Of a stretch of DNA of 64,000 nt, positions 37,317 through 51,607 are shown piece by piece. The stretch is from contig OZ037772.1 in the NCBI GenBank assembly GCA_964035545.1, positions 3,294,501 to 3,358,500 of the forward strand, given 5' to 3'. Below the pieces are notes generated by a model, which searched no databases, had not been told where the DNA came from, and was given only the letters and a program-made list of their open reading frames with translations. The position numbers were made by a program, and so were the translations under genes. Positions within the stretch are counted from its first letter, which is position 1, and each line of letters begins with the position of its first letter. This DNA is from Bugula neritina (lineage: Eukaryota > Bryozoa > Gymnolaemata > Cheilostomatida > Bugulidae).

Positions 37317-40300
37317 TGACGTGCGGCGGCTGAGAGAAGAAAAATTTAAGTCGGAGTTACCCCTCATTTCTCTATACCAATATATAGAGATTTGCGAGAA
37401 GATAAAGATTTTTTAAAAATAATATTGTGGCTCTCTAGTAACTTTCTGGGCTTAGAAAATTAGATCACATATTTTCTTCAATGTGAACAATAACTCAATT
37501 TTTTTTAAATTTATTTTGAAGCTCTTTTCTTAAAAAATAATCAAAAGTAAAAAATCCAAAATATTTCCTAATTGGTTCGGGGCTTGACGCTAAATACACT
37601 TGGATGAAAATGTCAAGGTCAGTATTATTTATTTTATCACAATACTTCGTATAATAATGTTCTAGAACTAAAAGTAACTGAAGTGATCCGAAGCAATTAA
37701 AATTGCAATAAAAGAAAATGTTGCAAGCATATTGATCGTAAGTTATTGAGTTAAATTTTGTTTAAATTTATATCGCTTTCAGTTGAACTAATATCTAATT
37801 AGTTACAATAAGTATAACTTAAACAGTTGAACTAAAACAATAACTATAAGTATTAGTATAACATTTAGTTTTACATTATGATTTAGATTATGATTATCAA
37901 TATGAATATCTTTATTCTTTATGATTAACATAGCTATATTATACTATTACTCTTAGACATAGAGTCATACTGTTGGTGATGCTAATAGTAATACTTTGTA
38001 GACTTAGAGTTCTAAGTTAAGCATTTATTATATTTATAATCATAATGATAATGATATTTGATAATCATATGTTTATGTTAGTTATACTTACAGTTAAGTT
38101 ATGCTTATACAGTTATAGTTATACTCATAGTTATACTTATAATATGAAATTCAATCAGATGTAATAATTTTAAACTTAATTGCTGGCCTTGAAAATTGAA
38201 ATTAAATATGAATAATTATAAAATAATTTCATTATAATTATAATTTATACTAACGATTATATTTATAACAAATTTTCAACTTGAGATATAGTGCTATCAT
38301 ACTCATAGTATATATTGAAAGGTAATTATAGTTACTAACTAAGTTAGAGTTAAATTCATCTAAGTGACCTTTATTTTAGTCATTCCTCAGAATAACTAAC
38401 TTGTACTGCTTAAATTTAGCAGCTCATTATGATTATTAGTTTTGAATGATGTTTAATAAGTTTAATTTTTGCATGTAAAACTAAAAGTTTTTCATAAATA
38501 TGGCTGGTAGACTTCGTAACCTTTGGCAGTAATAACATTGTAGCATAAATTAAACACATTTTGATAAGAATACATAATTACTAATAATACTAATAATTCT
38601 AAAAGGTGTGATAATATTGCTTTTATCATTGCTTGTGAAGCATCTTTTTAATTATTTTCCAAAGGAATTTTTATGCTGCATATCATGTGCTGAATAGATT
38701 ACAACTACAACATATCATGTTGCTGTACCTTCTATGTTGCAGCTCAGCTTACACTCCCTGCCACAAATGTTCTTACACCAGCAGGACCACAGAATGATGG
38801 AGCTGTATTTATATAAATTTCTTTTGTTAGCAGTAGCGGTATCATGAAAAAAATGGCAAGTGTTTTACTCAATAAAAGTATTTTTTTTTTTCAATTTTAT
38901 AAAATATTCTATAGCCTACTCTATTGTTTTATTTAAATAAAGGACTGGTCTGAAATGTCTTAGCAATTAGTTAGTTAATATAGTAATTATTATACAGACT
39001 TATAGGTTAAAAGGCCACAAAAATAATTAGATAAAACATCAATCACACAAAGCAGGTTAATATTGCCTTATATCAACTAATTTCACATTATTATTGTTTG
39101 CTAGCTGTCACATATTTACTTAATATGTTTGTTCAATTTAGTGTTTAGAAGTAGAAGGTTCAAACAGCAGAGAAAAACTATCTCAACACTACATGTTCTA
39201 CATCTCCAACTCATTTTAGTATTGATGGTCAGTTTATTGCTATCTGAAACATAGTTTTATTTTGTTTTCAGTCAATTAGATAATTTTGTAGATAGTTAAG
39301 ATTAAAACGCTTGTGCAATGATTGTCTATAATGCTAAACTGATTTATTGAAACTAAAACTATTTTTAAAATTACAAAAAACCTTGACAATCTTTTCATAA
39401 AAAATAATGTCCTATAATCGATCTTCATTGTAAACAAACTTAAAAAATTTCCAATCAGCTAATTGTTCATGATCATCTGTAGGTGGAAGAAGCTTGCACC
39501 CAGTTATACAGGCAAGCTGGCAGCTGTTTTCTTTGTCCTCTATGAAGAGTTGAGAACAGCCAGAAAACGAATGCTCTATAACTGCAAAACCTTCTTGTAT
39601 TGCCTTGTGTTATCCAATGAATCATCTGTAGCAAAAACAATTATTAATTTATTTTACATTGAATGTATTAGCAAAATTACTCATCTTGGTAAATATACTC
39701 AAAAATACTATATCGTAACTCATGTTTGGCTATGTTTATGCTCTTTATGCAAACTTACAGCAGAAATCAAACTATATATTAAAGATTGATATACGAATAA
39801 GTGTAAGAATTAAATGTAAGCTAACCTTGGTAGCATATACAACTGTTGAATGTGGCGTCAGTTCAAATACACCAGGGTGATAAGTTATTAGAATCAAGCT
39901 TTGTAAGTGCCTCTTCACAGCTCTGGCAGCAACCGGACTGCTCCTTAGCTCCTCACACCATTCTACTGGTGGGATGCTAGCCTAAAATACATAACCTTAA
40001 CCAGTAAGCCAAAGAAAGATCTATTTCACTGCACTAGAATATTATTCAACTCATTAGAAATTAACATACCATTACATAAATCACATAATTGTATTTATTT
40101 TTTCAGCTTTACTTTCCAAAGTTGAACCACATGTTTAGTAACGTGTTGTTGTAATGATAATTGTATAACCTATAAATTAAAAACTTTATTTGATTGCCTA
40201 ATTTTATGAATAGAATATACATCAACTTGATACTTTAATAAGTCAGTTCACAATGAAACTAATAAACAAGTATTAGAAATAATATTTTTGTTATGTAATC

Positions 40301-41594
40301 CAGCACAAAACTACAGTATTTTGGTTGTTTAGTTCAAAGTTTATCAAGCAATGAATGCGCTGCCATGACCAATTAATGTACTATTATTGCATTTACATGT
40401 TCTGCTCACAGTGTGTTGGTAAGTTAAAATCGTTGTTAATTTTAGCTACTTTTGTACAGTAAATTATAAATATCATCATGGTATCAATTAGATATAGTCT
40501 GAGCATCAGCATGGCTATGCAATTAACTAGCTTTATAGCAAATTATTGCAACTGATACAAAATATTTGGCTAGTTTTTTAGTTAATTTAATGACCATATC
40601 AACTTAAATTTGAAACACTACCAGAACAAAATAATAAATATCACTAGTAGACATAGTACTGCTAGTCTAAGTAATACTATTGATATTAGCTATTACTATT
40701 ACTATTAGTATAAATATTAGTATCGAATATATAGTTCGTAGAAACTAGGATTAATACCAATTATAATAGTAATACTAATACAAGTTCATACTATTAATAA
40801 TACTTATACTAATAGTGATAGTTACAATTTGAATTACAATTATTAATATTAGTAGTATCTGTATTAGTATTACTATTACTCATAATTGATAATAATACTT
40901 ATACTATAGTCAGTTACTAGAGTTTTTTACTACTACTAGTATTAGTAATACTAATAGTATCAGTATTAGTTCAACAATCTGAATCTACGTTTACTACTAC
41001 TAGTACTTGTACTAGTACTAATAGTAATACTAATAGTAACAGTAATACTCCTATTCACTCATAGTCATACTGATATACTTATAGTTATAGCCTATAGCCA
41101 TGGTGATAGGGACTAGTCAATGTCATAATAATAATATTAATATTAATCCATATCTGATATCATAATGATTAGATTTAGTGGTATTAAATTTAATTCAGTT
41201 TCACCTGCGGCTTCAGTCATTGGTGATGGGGTTCCAAATTTTAAAACTAGGATTCACCGTTACAACCAATAACCTGTAGTGTGGTCGACATGGTAACCGT
41301 AATGTATTATAAATTAAAATATTGAAGACTAATTATTTTTGCAGAGGATCGATATCTACTGGCAATTTGCAGAAGGTAGAAACTAGCGAAATGGAATAGT
41401 TCATTTGAAACTAGCTAAGTTGATTATCATTTGCAGTGTTCAATAATTACCGTTGGTTATTAGTAGCACCCGAAGAGCAACATTTATATGATTTGAGCTA
41501 CGAATAACACGAATCTGCGACAAACCCGCTACTCAACAACTTTATGCGCTATAAACTCACGCTACAAAAGAGCTTTCTCAGCCGCCGCACGTCA
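37317..41594. repeat. 4.3-kb segment bounded by 19-bp inverted repeats, no gene seen
   Basis: TGACGTGCGGCGGCTGAGA at 37317-37335 has its exact reverse complement at 41576-41594. No duplication flanks them, so one large element or two separate short ones are both possible. The interior is AT-rich with many TAATA/ACTAGT simple runs (40670-41060). The only ORF over 100 codons (39463-39789) has no recognisable motif. Confidence 0.6.
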
Positions 41595-43186
41595 CCAAGC
41601 TGCGCTAGCGGGCAAGTCTGGGCATGTCTAAAGTTGCTAAAATGCCAACATTCAGAAGCATTTTTTTAGTGTTCTTGAATAATAAATTGTATAAAAAGCT
41701 GAGAGATTAGTTGAAATATGTGTTTTTAACTTATTCAATGCAATAAATAGCTTGGATTCCTATCTCCTTTAATGATCGATATTGACTCGCTAAGAGTTTT
41801 CATGTAAACCCGCAAACTACAACTTTTAACTTGACCGCAAAGCTGGAAGTACGATAAGCGTCGCCGTATTGATTTCAGGCGAATTTTAGTTGATTTCTTT
41901 CAAACTGTTGAGAAGTAATATTTGCTTCCATTTTATGTCTGTATCAGCCATCAGGGCTATCGCGATACAATTATAAATGTTCTTAATTCAATCAATATTA
42001 TGAAATAATTAATGTAGGAAATTCAATTTTGACTATTTAGAATAATCTCAATCTGAATAAGTATTATTTATTTATTGTAACACTTGCACATCGTCTTACT
42101 CTTACTCTTAGTCAGATAACATAGTACATACTGATACTCATACTGATACTGATACTCATACTGATACTCAATCCCATACTCAATCTCATACTGAGTCTGA
42201 TACTCATAGTCATAGTGATAGTCTTTGCCAGATTATTGCTAGATAATTTAAGCTAGTACTAGTACTACTACTAGTAGTACTAGTACTAGTAGTACTACTA
42301 CTAGTAGTAGTACTAATAATCACAGTACTAAAGTAAATTAGTAGTACTAATAGTAATAGTATTAGAGTAATACTAATACTAATAGTAATACTACCACTAG
42401 TAGTAGCAGTAGTGCTAGTAGTAGTAGGCTACATGATGATGATCATTATGATTATGATTATGAAGATGGTTATTACTATAACTATTATGGTATGAGTATA
42501 ACTATAACTGTATTAGTATTTGGTTTTATTTTGCATTGCTAATTGAAGACCATGCGTTAAAATTAACTGTTTCTCTCTTTTCTAAATTACATTTCAAGTT
42601 GCACACTACTAGACATATATGCTTTCAATTTTTTGGTCTATCTTCAAGTTGTGAAACTTGACCAGTATGACTACGACTAACTGTAACTAGAATAAAATAT
42701 TGAATAATAGAGAAGTTCCATACTGTTACACCTCCTTTGACTTGTGCTACCGTCGGTAGTGCTAAAAGAGTGGAGCCAAAAAAAAGCATCATCACAGAAT
42801 TCACAGCCTGCTGGTTTGAGATTTTTGTGGTCTAGAGATTGTACTGGGTTACAGAGATCTTTTTCCGTCTGTGAATTTTTGATCCCTGCGGTTGTCTCTG
42901 ACTGTGAGTAGTTGGAGGTGTTGAGGGAGTGGGCTCACTTGGTAGGCTATATTATTGTAATCATATTAACCAACTTGACAGTTTACTAATTCATTGTCTA
43001 ACTCTGTCTGTCTTAGTCTAGTAACACTATTTATTTATTTATTTACTTATTAATTTAATTAAATTACTAGTTTATATTACCAAGTTATATTACTAGTTTA
43101 TACTGCTAGTATTCAACAACTATTCTCCATCACATCTCAACTCTGACGCAACTACACTGACTAAACATCGGTATAGTTTATAGTTT
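41595..43186. other. Gene-poor DNA with simple repeats
   Basis: Contains ACTGATACTCAT-type runs (42130-42200) and ACTAGTAGT-type trinucleotide runs (42250-42430). No exon was recognised before the collagen relic. Confidence 0.6.
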
Positions 43187-44129
43187 ATGTTGAACTCTTC
43201 AGACCCTGAGATATGTGCGTGTGGCTTCACCTGCGAGTGTGGTGCCTGTGTTGGGGTATGTGACCTTGACAGAGACTGTGGGAAGCTGCAGATCTGTTTG
43301 GAGAAAAGATGTTATCAGCAGGCCTCACCAGATGACAGAACAGTTGTCTGGGATCTTTATCACTCAGAACTAGTAGAATGTTCTTCAGGTTTGAATGCGA
43401 AATCTTTGTTTTAAACTCTATTAGAGTTTAAAAGTGTTGCTTTTTGTTGTATTTATATCTGTGCTGGCCAGGATTTTTGAATGATTTTTGTAATGTATTT
43501 ACATAACAGAGTGTAACCTTAAAGCTGAATTTGCTTTATATTCTACATATTTTGGTTTGTGATTTTTCAGTAGAAACGAGGCATCACACTTGGTGTGATT
43601 ATCAGCATTTTTTGCAGGTGCTTCTATCCGTGTACAGCCTGTCCTAGTGATGGACAAATCTGTCACCATGGTGTCTGTAAAGAGGGCTGTCAGGTGAGTA
43701 GTCGCTATGACCTACACTGCGAGTTATTGATGACTTTCATACTATGAGTTGTGACTGCCTACTATAATTTATACTGCGAGTCCAAGTAGCTGCTGTAACT
43801 TATGCTGTGAGTCATGACTAACTGAAATCACTTATACTGTGAGTCATGACTAACTGATATCACTTATACTGTGAGTCAATTATCAAAAATAGCAAAGAAG
43901 TAGAGACATGTTGTGTATGTGAGATATGTGAGGTTATTTAGTGACTAGTTCGCTATTTATAGAGTTTTGTTTCTATTAATAGACTGTACTGAAAATGAAC
44001 AATGTGGATCTGAGTTTACTGAATGCATATCCAACATATGCTATCAGCTTTATCCTCTCAACAATCCAGATCTTTCTGATGCTGAGCAGGACAGACTCTT
44101 TGATGATCGGCTGGATCTACAGAATGATG

Positions 44130-45125
44130 GTAAGTTACTCTGTTAGTACAGTTACTCTGTTAGTACAGTTACTCTGTTAGTATAGTTACTCTGTTAATAT
44201 AGTTACTCTGTTAGTATAGTTACTCTTTTAGTACAGTTACTCTGTTAGTATAGTTACTCTGTTAGTATAGTTACTCTGTTAGTACAGTTACTCTGTTAGT
44301 ACAGTTACTCTGTTAGTACAGTTACTCTGTTAGTATAGTTACTCTGTTAGTATAGTTACTCTGTTAGTACAGTTACTCTGTTAGTATAGTTACTCTGTTA
44401 GTATAGTTACTCTGTTAGTATAATTACTCTGTTAGTACAGTTATCTGTTAGTATAGTTACTCGGTTAGTATAGTTACTCTGTTAGTATAGTTACTCTGTT
44501 AGTACAGTTACTCTGTTAGTATAGTTACTCTGTTAGTATAGTTACTCTGTTAGTTTAGTTACTCTGTTAGTATAGTTACTCTGTTAGTACAGTTACTCTG
44601 TTAGTATAGTTACTCTGTTAGTATAGTTACTCTGTTAGTATAGTTACTCTTTTAGTACAGTTACTCTGTTAGTATAGTTACTCTGTTAGTACAGTTACTC
44701 TGTTAGTACAGTTACTCTGTTAGTACAGTTACTCTGTTAGTATAGTTACTCTGTTAGTATAGTTACTCTGTTAGTATAGTTACTCTGTTAGTACAGTTAC
44801 TCTGTTAGTATAGTTACTCTGTTAGTATAGTTACTCTGTTAGTATAGTTACTCTGTTAGTACAGTTGCTCTGTTAGTACAGTTACTCTGTTAGTTTAGTT
44901 ACTCTGTTAGTATAGTTACTCTGTTAGTTTAGTTACTCTGTTAGTATAGTTACTCTGTTAGTACAGTTACTCTGTTAGTATAGTTACTCTGTTAGTACAG
45001 TTACTCTGTTAGTATAGTTACTCTGTTAGTACAGTTACTCTGTTGGTACAGTTACTCTGCTAGTACAGTTACTCTGTTAGTATAATTAATCTGTTAGTAC
45101 AGTTACTGTTAGTATAGTTACAGTA
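44130..45125. repeat. 17-bp minisatellite in a collagen intron
   Basis: Unit gttactctgttagtata/aca, about 58 copies. It starts directly at the splice donor of the exon ending 44129 (G|GTAAGTTACTCTG), whose intron bases are the first unit. Confidence 0.95.
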
Positions 45126-46304
45126 ACAGTTTGCTAGTCATAATAACTTTCACTGTTAGTTGCTTAACAAGTTATTCTACATCTCTTGTAGCCACAACCA
45201 AAGTGGTGTCTATATATCCTGCTAGTGACTTGAGTAATGACTCATATGTAATTGTAATTAATTACATATCTAATGTAATTGATTTTTGCAATTACTTTAC
45301 AATTACATCTCAATTACTTTAAACTTTTAAATCTTAAAATCTTAAGAAATTTATTTTTTTTCAGCATGACTACTGTTAAATAACAAGTACAGATTAAGTC
45401 AATGTAGTATAGTATCACTTTTGCGAACAAAGCATGTTCACCCCTGTCAAAATTGCCCCTGCTAGGTGGACCCTAGAGGTGAAATTGCATAACTTCCATT
45501 TGTCCTTTGTGAGAACAAAAGTAATTGTAATTGTAATTATTTGCATTGCCATGTAATTGTAATTAATTGCTTTACAATGTAGTTTTGTACTGTAATTAAT
45601 TACATTTATTTCAACTGTAATTATAATTATAATTGTAATTGACAAATTATCATGTAATTGTAATTAATTACATTCACATGTAATTGACCCCAACAAACCT
45701 GGTTTATTATGGAGCTCATACTTTTATTGTTCAAGGTCTAGATGTATTCTCCACCATGTTTTTACTAGAAGTAAACTTTAATTTGGTAATAAGTATAAAA
45801 TAAACTGTTGTTTCGCATTGTACAGTTTACTATTGCCTGAATATTGTATTGAGAATATTGGCTTAACCATTCCAGTGCAGCGATGTGATTGGCCTGACAA
45901 TATCAAAGTAGTGATGTGATTGGCTACTCTGTTCTGTTCTGCAGGGCCATGCCTACTTGTATTATGTGTTAATCTTGTTTTGCAGTGAACAGAAAGGGAT
46001 AATGGGTCCCAAAAGACACCCGGGATCTTACCATGGAGAGGAAGGGTTCACCCGATGTTGATGGCCTGCCTGGTATATCCGGCAATCCTGGAGATGCAGG
46101 AGAAAGGAGACCACCTTGTTTTTCAGGAGATACCGGACTTTTTGGAGAACCAGGTAATGTTTATGCTCAATTGAGTTTAATCTGTCAAGTTATATTGGGA
46201 TCTTTTTCGTTTTCGTTATTTTATGTTTGTTACGTGGAAAAAGGAAAAAACTCTGTCTTGGAGCATTTTGGTTTTTTCAGAGAGCTTTGGATTATTTGAT
46301 TATG

Positions 46305-46545
46305 GTCTACACAGGGGTGTAGACAAACTAAACTAGACAGGGGTGTAGACAGACTAAACTAGACAGGGGTGTAGACAGACTAAACTACACAGGGGTGTAG
46401 ACAGACTAAACTAGACAGGGGTGTAGACAGAATAAAATACACAGGGCTGTAAACAGACTAAACAACACAGGGGTGTAGACAGACTAAACTACACAGGGGT
46501 GTAGACAGACTAGACTACATAGGGGTGTAGATGGACTAAACTTAC
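46305..46545. repeat. 26-bp minisatellite in a collagen intron
   Basis: Unit near ggggtgtagacagactaaac(tagaca), about nine copies. Confidence 0.93.
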
Positions 46546-46859
46546 TACGAACGTATAACTACCCTGTGTCATGCTGTCATGACGTCTCTATTCTCTCCTT
46601 TAATTTGACTTTTATTTAGCGAGCAGATTTTTAGTAGGCTATACTATAGTGACCAGTCACACTGTTTATTATAGCAACATAGAAATCAAGTTGAAAACTA
46701 GTTGCACCTGTTGTGATGCTATCAATGGGTGCTTACAGGTAGAGACGGAGTACCTGGACCTGTTGAGATCGGATATCAGGGTAAACAAGGAGATCAAGGT
46801 CCTGCAGGTAAGAATGAGGAGTTACTCACCCTTGCTTGTGTATTTCTGTTCTTTTTAGG

Positions 46860-47105
46860 TATTCTATAATATGCTGGGGTTTCCCTCACAGCTATTATAT
46901 ATGCTGGAATTCCCCTCACACCTATGATATATGCCGGGGTTTCCCTCACAGCTATGCTATATGCTGGGGTTTCCCTCACAGCTATTATATATGCTGGAAT
47001 TCCCCTCACACCTATGCTATATGCTGGGGTTTCCCTCACAGATATTCTATATGCTGGGGTTTCCCTCACAGATATGCTATATGCTGGGGTTCTCCTCACA
47101 GCTAG
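46860..47105. repeat. 30-bp minisatellite in a collagen intron
   Basis: About eight copies built on atgctggggtttccctcaca. The period is divisible by three, so both strands stay open, without being a gene. Confidence 0.95.
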
Positions 47106-49809
47106 TCTGCACTAAGGCAGGGAGTAGGCTAAGTAATCATATTGAATCCCAGCAGTGCTTGTTATTTCAACTGGCAGGATTACTGTGTATGATAGTTACT
47201 CTGACTGGTTTTCATGGATCATTTTTACCATATTGTTTGCCACATGATGCATTGTCTTAGTAAAAACAAAAAAACAAAGAAATATACCAGAAATGTTGAG
47301 AAATGTGGTGTTCCAGAATTAATAAATGACCACTTGTAATGCATACTGGTGCTGCTTGGTTCATAGGACCTGTCGAACAAGCTGGAGAACCTGGTCTGGA
47401 TGGCAGAAATGGAAAGACAGGAGAAACTGCACGAACTGGTATGCCTGGTCCAACCGGCTCAAGGGGGGTCACTGGAAAACCCGGATCTGATGAAAGGTAT
47501 TTTTTGTGCTTTACTCTACCCTATTCAGCTTCTTAGAACTTTTTATTTGATTTAGTTTTTATAATTTGTTGTCAATTTTTTCAGAGACGGTTTACCTGGA
47601 GTACTGGGTGCTGATGGTAGACCTGGGGAGCAGGGTGATCAAGGACCTCCTGGCTCCATGGGTCCAGTGGGAATCCCTGGTAACCAGGGACCTGAAGGTG
47701 CTCAAGGAGACAAGGGTGATAAGGCAGGAACATTCTTTATTCAGTTTTCTATTTATTTCAGTTCTCTGGTTTTCCACTAGTCAATCCTGTAGTTGTTTAT
47801 TTGTTTTAGTTTATTTATGTTGATACTAAAGTTGCTTCAGTGACATCACTTCATGTAATATATTACATAACAGTACAGTATAATACACCATAATATAATA
47901 TGTTATACAATACAATAATATTACAGAAATTATAATTCACTAATATCTCACAGTTAAGTTGTGTCTCCTAAATATATTTATTACTATAGGGGCCAGCTGG
48001 GCCACAGGGTGCTTCTGGACCAACTGGATTGTTTGGGCCAACTGGTCCTCAGGGACCCCACGGAGCTTCCGGGAATTCCCGGCGAACAAGGACCTAAAGG
48101 TATGAATTAAGTTGAACCAATCGTTGACCTTAGTTATTGGCCATCAACAGAATCTTGACTCTAAGAGTTATCCTACTTGGTAAGAAGGTAAGGCAACTCC
48201 TAACTCATGATAATATGAATATCATCTGCTGTTGTAAGACCCACTGGTTTCCAGGGACCTCAGGGATTCCTCGGAGCTCCTGGTGTTGATGGTTAAAGGG
48301 GAGATGTTGGATCAGTTGGCATTGCTGGACCACCCGGGCTACGGGGTGCTGATGGCAAAGAAGGAATTACTGGTTCTCCTGGTGCTATGGGTGCTATGGG
48401 ACCACCTGGACCTGATGGTGCTAAGGTAAACACTTACACTGTTAACAGGTTATTGTTATTCATCTTGTTGGTTTAGTGGTAATAAACCAATAGTTTGTAT
48501 TTCTAGGGTGAGCAAAGGAGAGATGGGGAAATGGGTAGTCCTGGCAGACCTGGACTTCCTGGTGAAGCCCCAGTATTTGGTTAGTTATTAGCAAAACCAA
48601 GTTATTGTTCATTACTTGTATCTTTTTCATTCTCTTCCAACTGTGTATTGGTAATATTTTGGGAATTTCATCCATAGCCTGTGATTGAAGCTTTTATTTT
48701 ATTCTACCATGGTTATGTTAGGTGCGCCCCCTATGATGATGAGTGCAATGATGTCCAACGGTAAAGGTGTATAAGCTGATGATGCAGGCGCCAACAATGA
48801 GCTCTATAATATGTACCTCAGTGAGTAATGGCCATGATGTGCTTTGATGTTGCCCGATTTGTAGCAGAAAAGCTCTTTTAAATAGTGTTTTGGAACTCAA
48901 ATGACGGACCTGTTTCAAATTGTGTGTATGTTTAATTTACAGACAAACAATTTTATAATTAACTGTTAGAAACTATTGTAATAAAAATAGAGACAGCTGT
49001 TATAATGTATTTCTCCTCCTAGCATTAATGATTGACATTCTTTTTTGATGAGTCACATATTTAGTTCGTTTCCCCAGTTAAATGTTGCTACATTCTGACA
49101 TATTATATAATGTTGATTTATTGCTGTTAGCTTACATCACTACTTCCACTTTATTTCTCTAGAAACAAAAGTAAGGGACGGGTCTAAAGACAGCCCTGTT
49201 AGAGACTGTAGAGAACTCCTCACTGAAAACCCAGAGTTCAAGAGTGGAACTTATTGGGTGAGAGAAGATGCTGATATGTTTCTATTTTCTCTGCTCAGAG
49301 GAAATCTGCATCCAAGTCTAATGACTGAAATTCTGTGAACATGTTTTACATTCTACAATTGCTACTCCTGAGATGTCAATATAATGTCATGTGAAGTTTC
49401 TACAGATATTTAATGAATTGTTGTTTAGGAAGAAGAGTTTTTCTATGAGTTGCCTGTAATATATAATTCTGTAGATTCAACAGCTGAACATGTTTTAGTA
49501 GTTTTATTTGATATTAGCATTATGTTGGTGTGAAATAGAGAAGTTGTATTCTCTATTGTTTGTTGTCAGGTGGATCCAGATGGTGGCTCCATAGCTAATG
49601 CTATCCAGGCTTACTGTCGCAAGGAAATGAAGAGCACTTGTATCAATGCCAAGACCTCCGAGTTTGCCACCAAATCGTATGTCACCCAGCAGCTAGATAA
49701 TCAGCCATTCGTTGCTAAACACATGGGAACAACAATTGTGAGTGTTTATCTTGCATCAACCATGACTTTCTCAGTAATACTTGAGAATATTCAAAAGTTT
49801 TATGTTGAG

Positions 49810-49988
49810 AATTGTCGCTATAGTAACATATTTGTTTACTGTATGGATGTTGATAAGTGTTGCTATAGTAACATGTTGGTTTCCTGTATGGATGTTGATA
49901 AGTGTTGCTATAGTAACATGTTGATTTCCTGTATGGATGTTGATAAGTGTTGCTATAGTAACATGTTGATTTCCTGTATGGATTGTAG
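49810..49988. repeat. 45-bp minisatellite in a collagen intron
   Basis: Nearly four copies of tgctatagtaacatg... gatgttgataagtgt. It ends at the acceptor of the exon starting 49989. Confidence 0.93.
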
Positions 49989-50881
49989 TTTGAGTATCAG
50001 GCAGAGTTTTCCCAACTCAACTTCCTTCAAATTCACTCTGAGAGAGCAAAGCAAACCCTGACTTACAGGTAATAGTCACTGCTAGCAGCTTATCAAATAG
50101 TCACTAGTTGCTAGTCGCTAATCAGGTAATATTCACTACCAACAGTTTACCAAATAGTCACTAGTCAGTATTCACTAGTCACCAGTTGCTAGTCACCAGT
50201 TGCTAGTCACCAGTTGCTAGTTGCCAATCACCAGATACTAGTCCTCTACTATGTTGCAAATCACTTGATAATCTGAACAATCACAGGCTTCTTCTTAAGC
50301 TGAGCGAGTTGTTGGTATGTCTATTCCTTTTGCTGATTGTAGATGTATAAACTCAGTGGCGGTAGAAGACGCATACGGTAGGAAGAATAAGTCAGTCATT
50401 TTATATACAGCTGGTGATAAAGAATACACAGCGACAGATAGCAGGTTTCAATATTCAGTGCTGCAGGATGATTGCAAGGTATGTAAATGTGACCTATATA
50501 ATGTAAATCTGACCTATATAGTGTAAACCTGATCTATATAGTGTAAATCTGACTTTTATAGTGTAAATATGACCTGCATATGCACATGATTGCGATAGTT
50601 GCATCTTTTGTTCTATTAATTTACTGTGGAGCTTGCTTTTGAGGCTTGCAATAAATTTTTACGAGTTCAACCCAAAAGCCACTTTGAGTGCTGTACGAGT
50701 TTAGAGTTTTGAGTTTGCCGTCTGCCATTTTGTAGTATGCCAAATCATCAGAAGCTCAGACAGTGATTGAGATGACACCAAGACCGCCACCCACTTGCCT
50801 ATTATTGACATTGCTCCTGGTGACGTTGGGACAACCCACAAAGAGTTTGGGGTTCAGCTTGGAGAAGTCTGCTTTTCATAG

Positions 50882-51607
50882 ACTCATATCTAACAACAGT
50901 TTTACTTGGCTGATTTTTTAAAACTGTCCCTGATTAGAGAATTAGTGGCCAATCAGAGAATGCAATCAATGTTAGTTGGCTGAGACCAGCAGTCTGATTT
51001 TTATATAACCTAATTGTAAATGAAAGATTTGATTACTCTAAATAAATTTATCCGAGACTTCCAAGGCAGTGATGGTGATTTTTGCACATATAAATTTGAA
51101 GGAGTTTAGCTATAGGGTTTATACTGTTTTTTTAATTATTCCACCATAACCTGAGATTGTGAGTAGTGATTCTAGAATGAGATAGGAAGGGTGTAAAGCC
51201 CCTCCCTATGACTTTATATATTTAGAAACTGTTGTTAATTTAGTAATTCTGTTGGTGCTACATTTTTAAATTCATTCAATCCAATCATTTCTCTGATATT
51301 GCAAAATACATTTTACCATAAGGTGCTACACAACTTATTTCTCAGCTTGTAGATTTCATCATCAAAATTATTATAGTACAAAAGTTGGTCACAGATTTCT
51401 GATAAGCTGCAGTTTTCAGATCTGATTATTTAACCTATTCATCCTGAAATGAGACATTGTTAGTTTAAAATGGAATTTAACATATATTTTAGTTACTTAG
51501 TTCCAACTGTGTTGACCATATCAACATTTTAAATTTTATTTTGGATGCTATGAAGTATATAAGCAAATGGCATTAAGTTATTAATATATAATAAGGTTTG
51601 CAAAGAC
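50882..51607. other. Intergenic DNA after the collagen relic
   Basis: AT-rich. No gene, RNA or clear repeat was recognised. Confidence 0.5.

Larger units (their letters stand above)
43187..50881 (+). pseudogene. fibrillar collagen relic (Cys-rich N-domain, triple helix, COLFI)
   Basis: Exons: 43187 to about 43390, 43618-43693 and 43983-44129 (Cys-rich, CDLDRDC...CLEKRC and CTENEQC...C type); Gly-X-Y exons 45986-46153, 46739-46807, 47367-47496, 47585-47723, 47990-48099, 48255-48425 and 48507-48579; then 48722-48820, 49163-49257 (CRELLTENPEFKSGTYW), 49570-49737 (DPDGGSIANAIQAYC), 49989-50068, 50343-50478 and 50736-50881 ([12 protein letters not shown]...GEVCF), which form the COLFI propeptide. 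Lesions: TAA at 48294 and 48772; frameshifts near 46048, 48070 and 50772; a GC in place of GT at 47724; and several Gly-to-Arg/Glu changes in the helix. Intact, it would be a secreted fibril-forming collagen. Whether the lesions are real or partly sequencing errors needs reads, but their number and the Gly changes favour decay. Confidence 0.88.

Noticed and set aside
39463-39789. 108-codon ORF
   Set aside because: No domain, no codon or splice evidence; AT-rich surroundings give ORFs of this size by chance.
46794-47105. Repeat-protein ORFs on both strands
   Set aside because: They are produced by a 30-bp minisatellite in a collagen intron.
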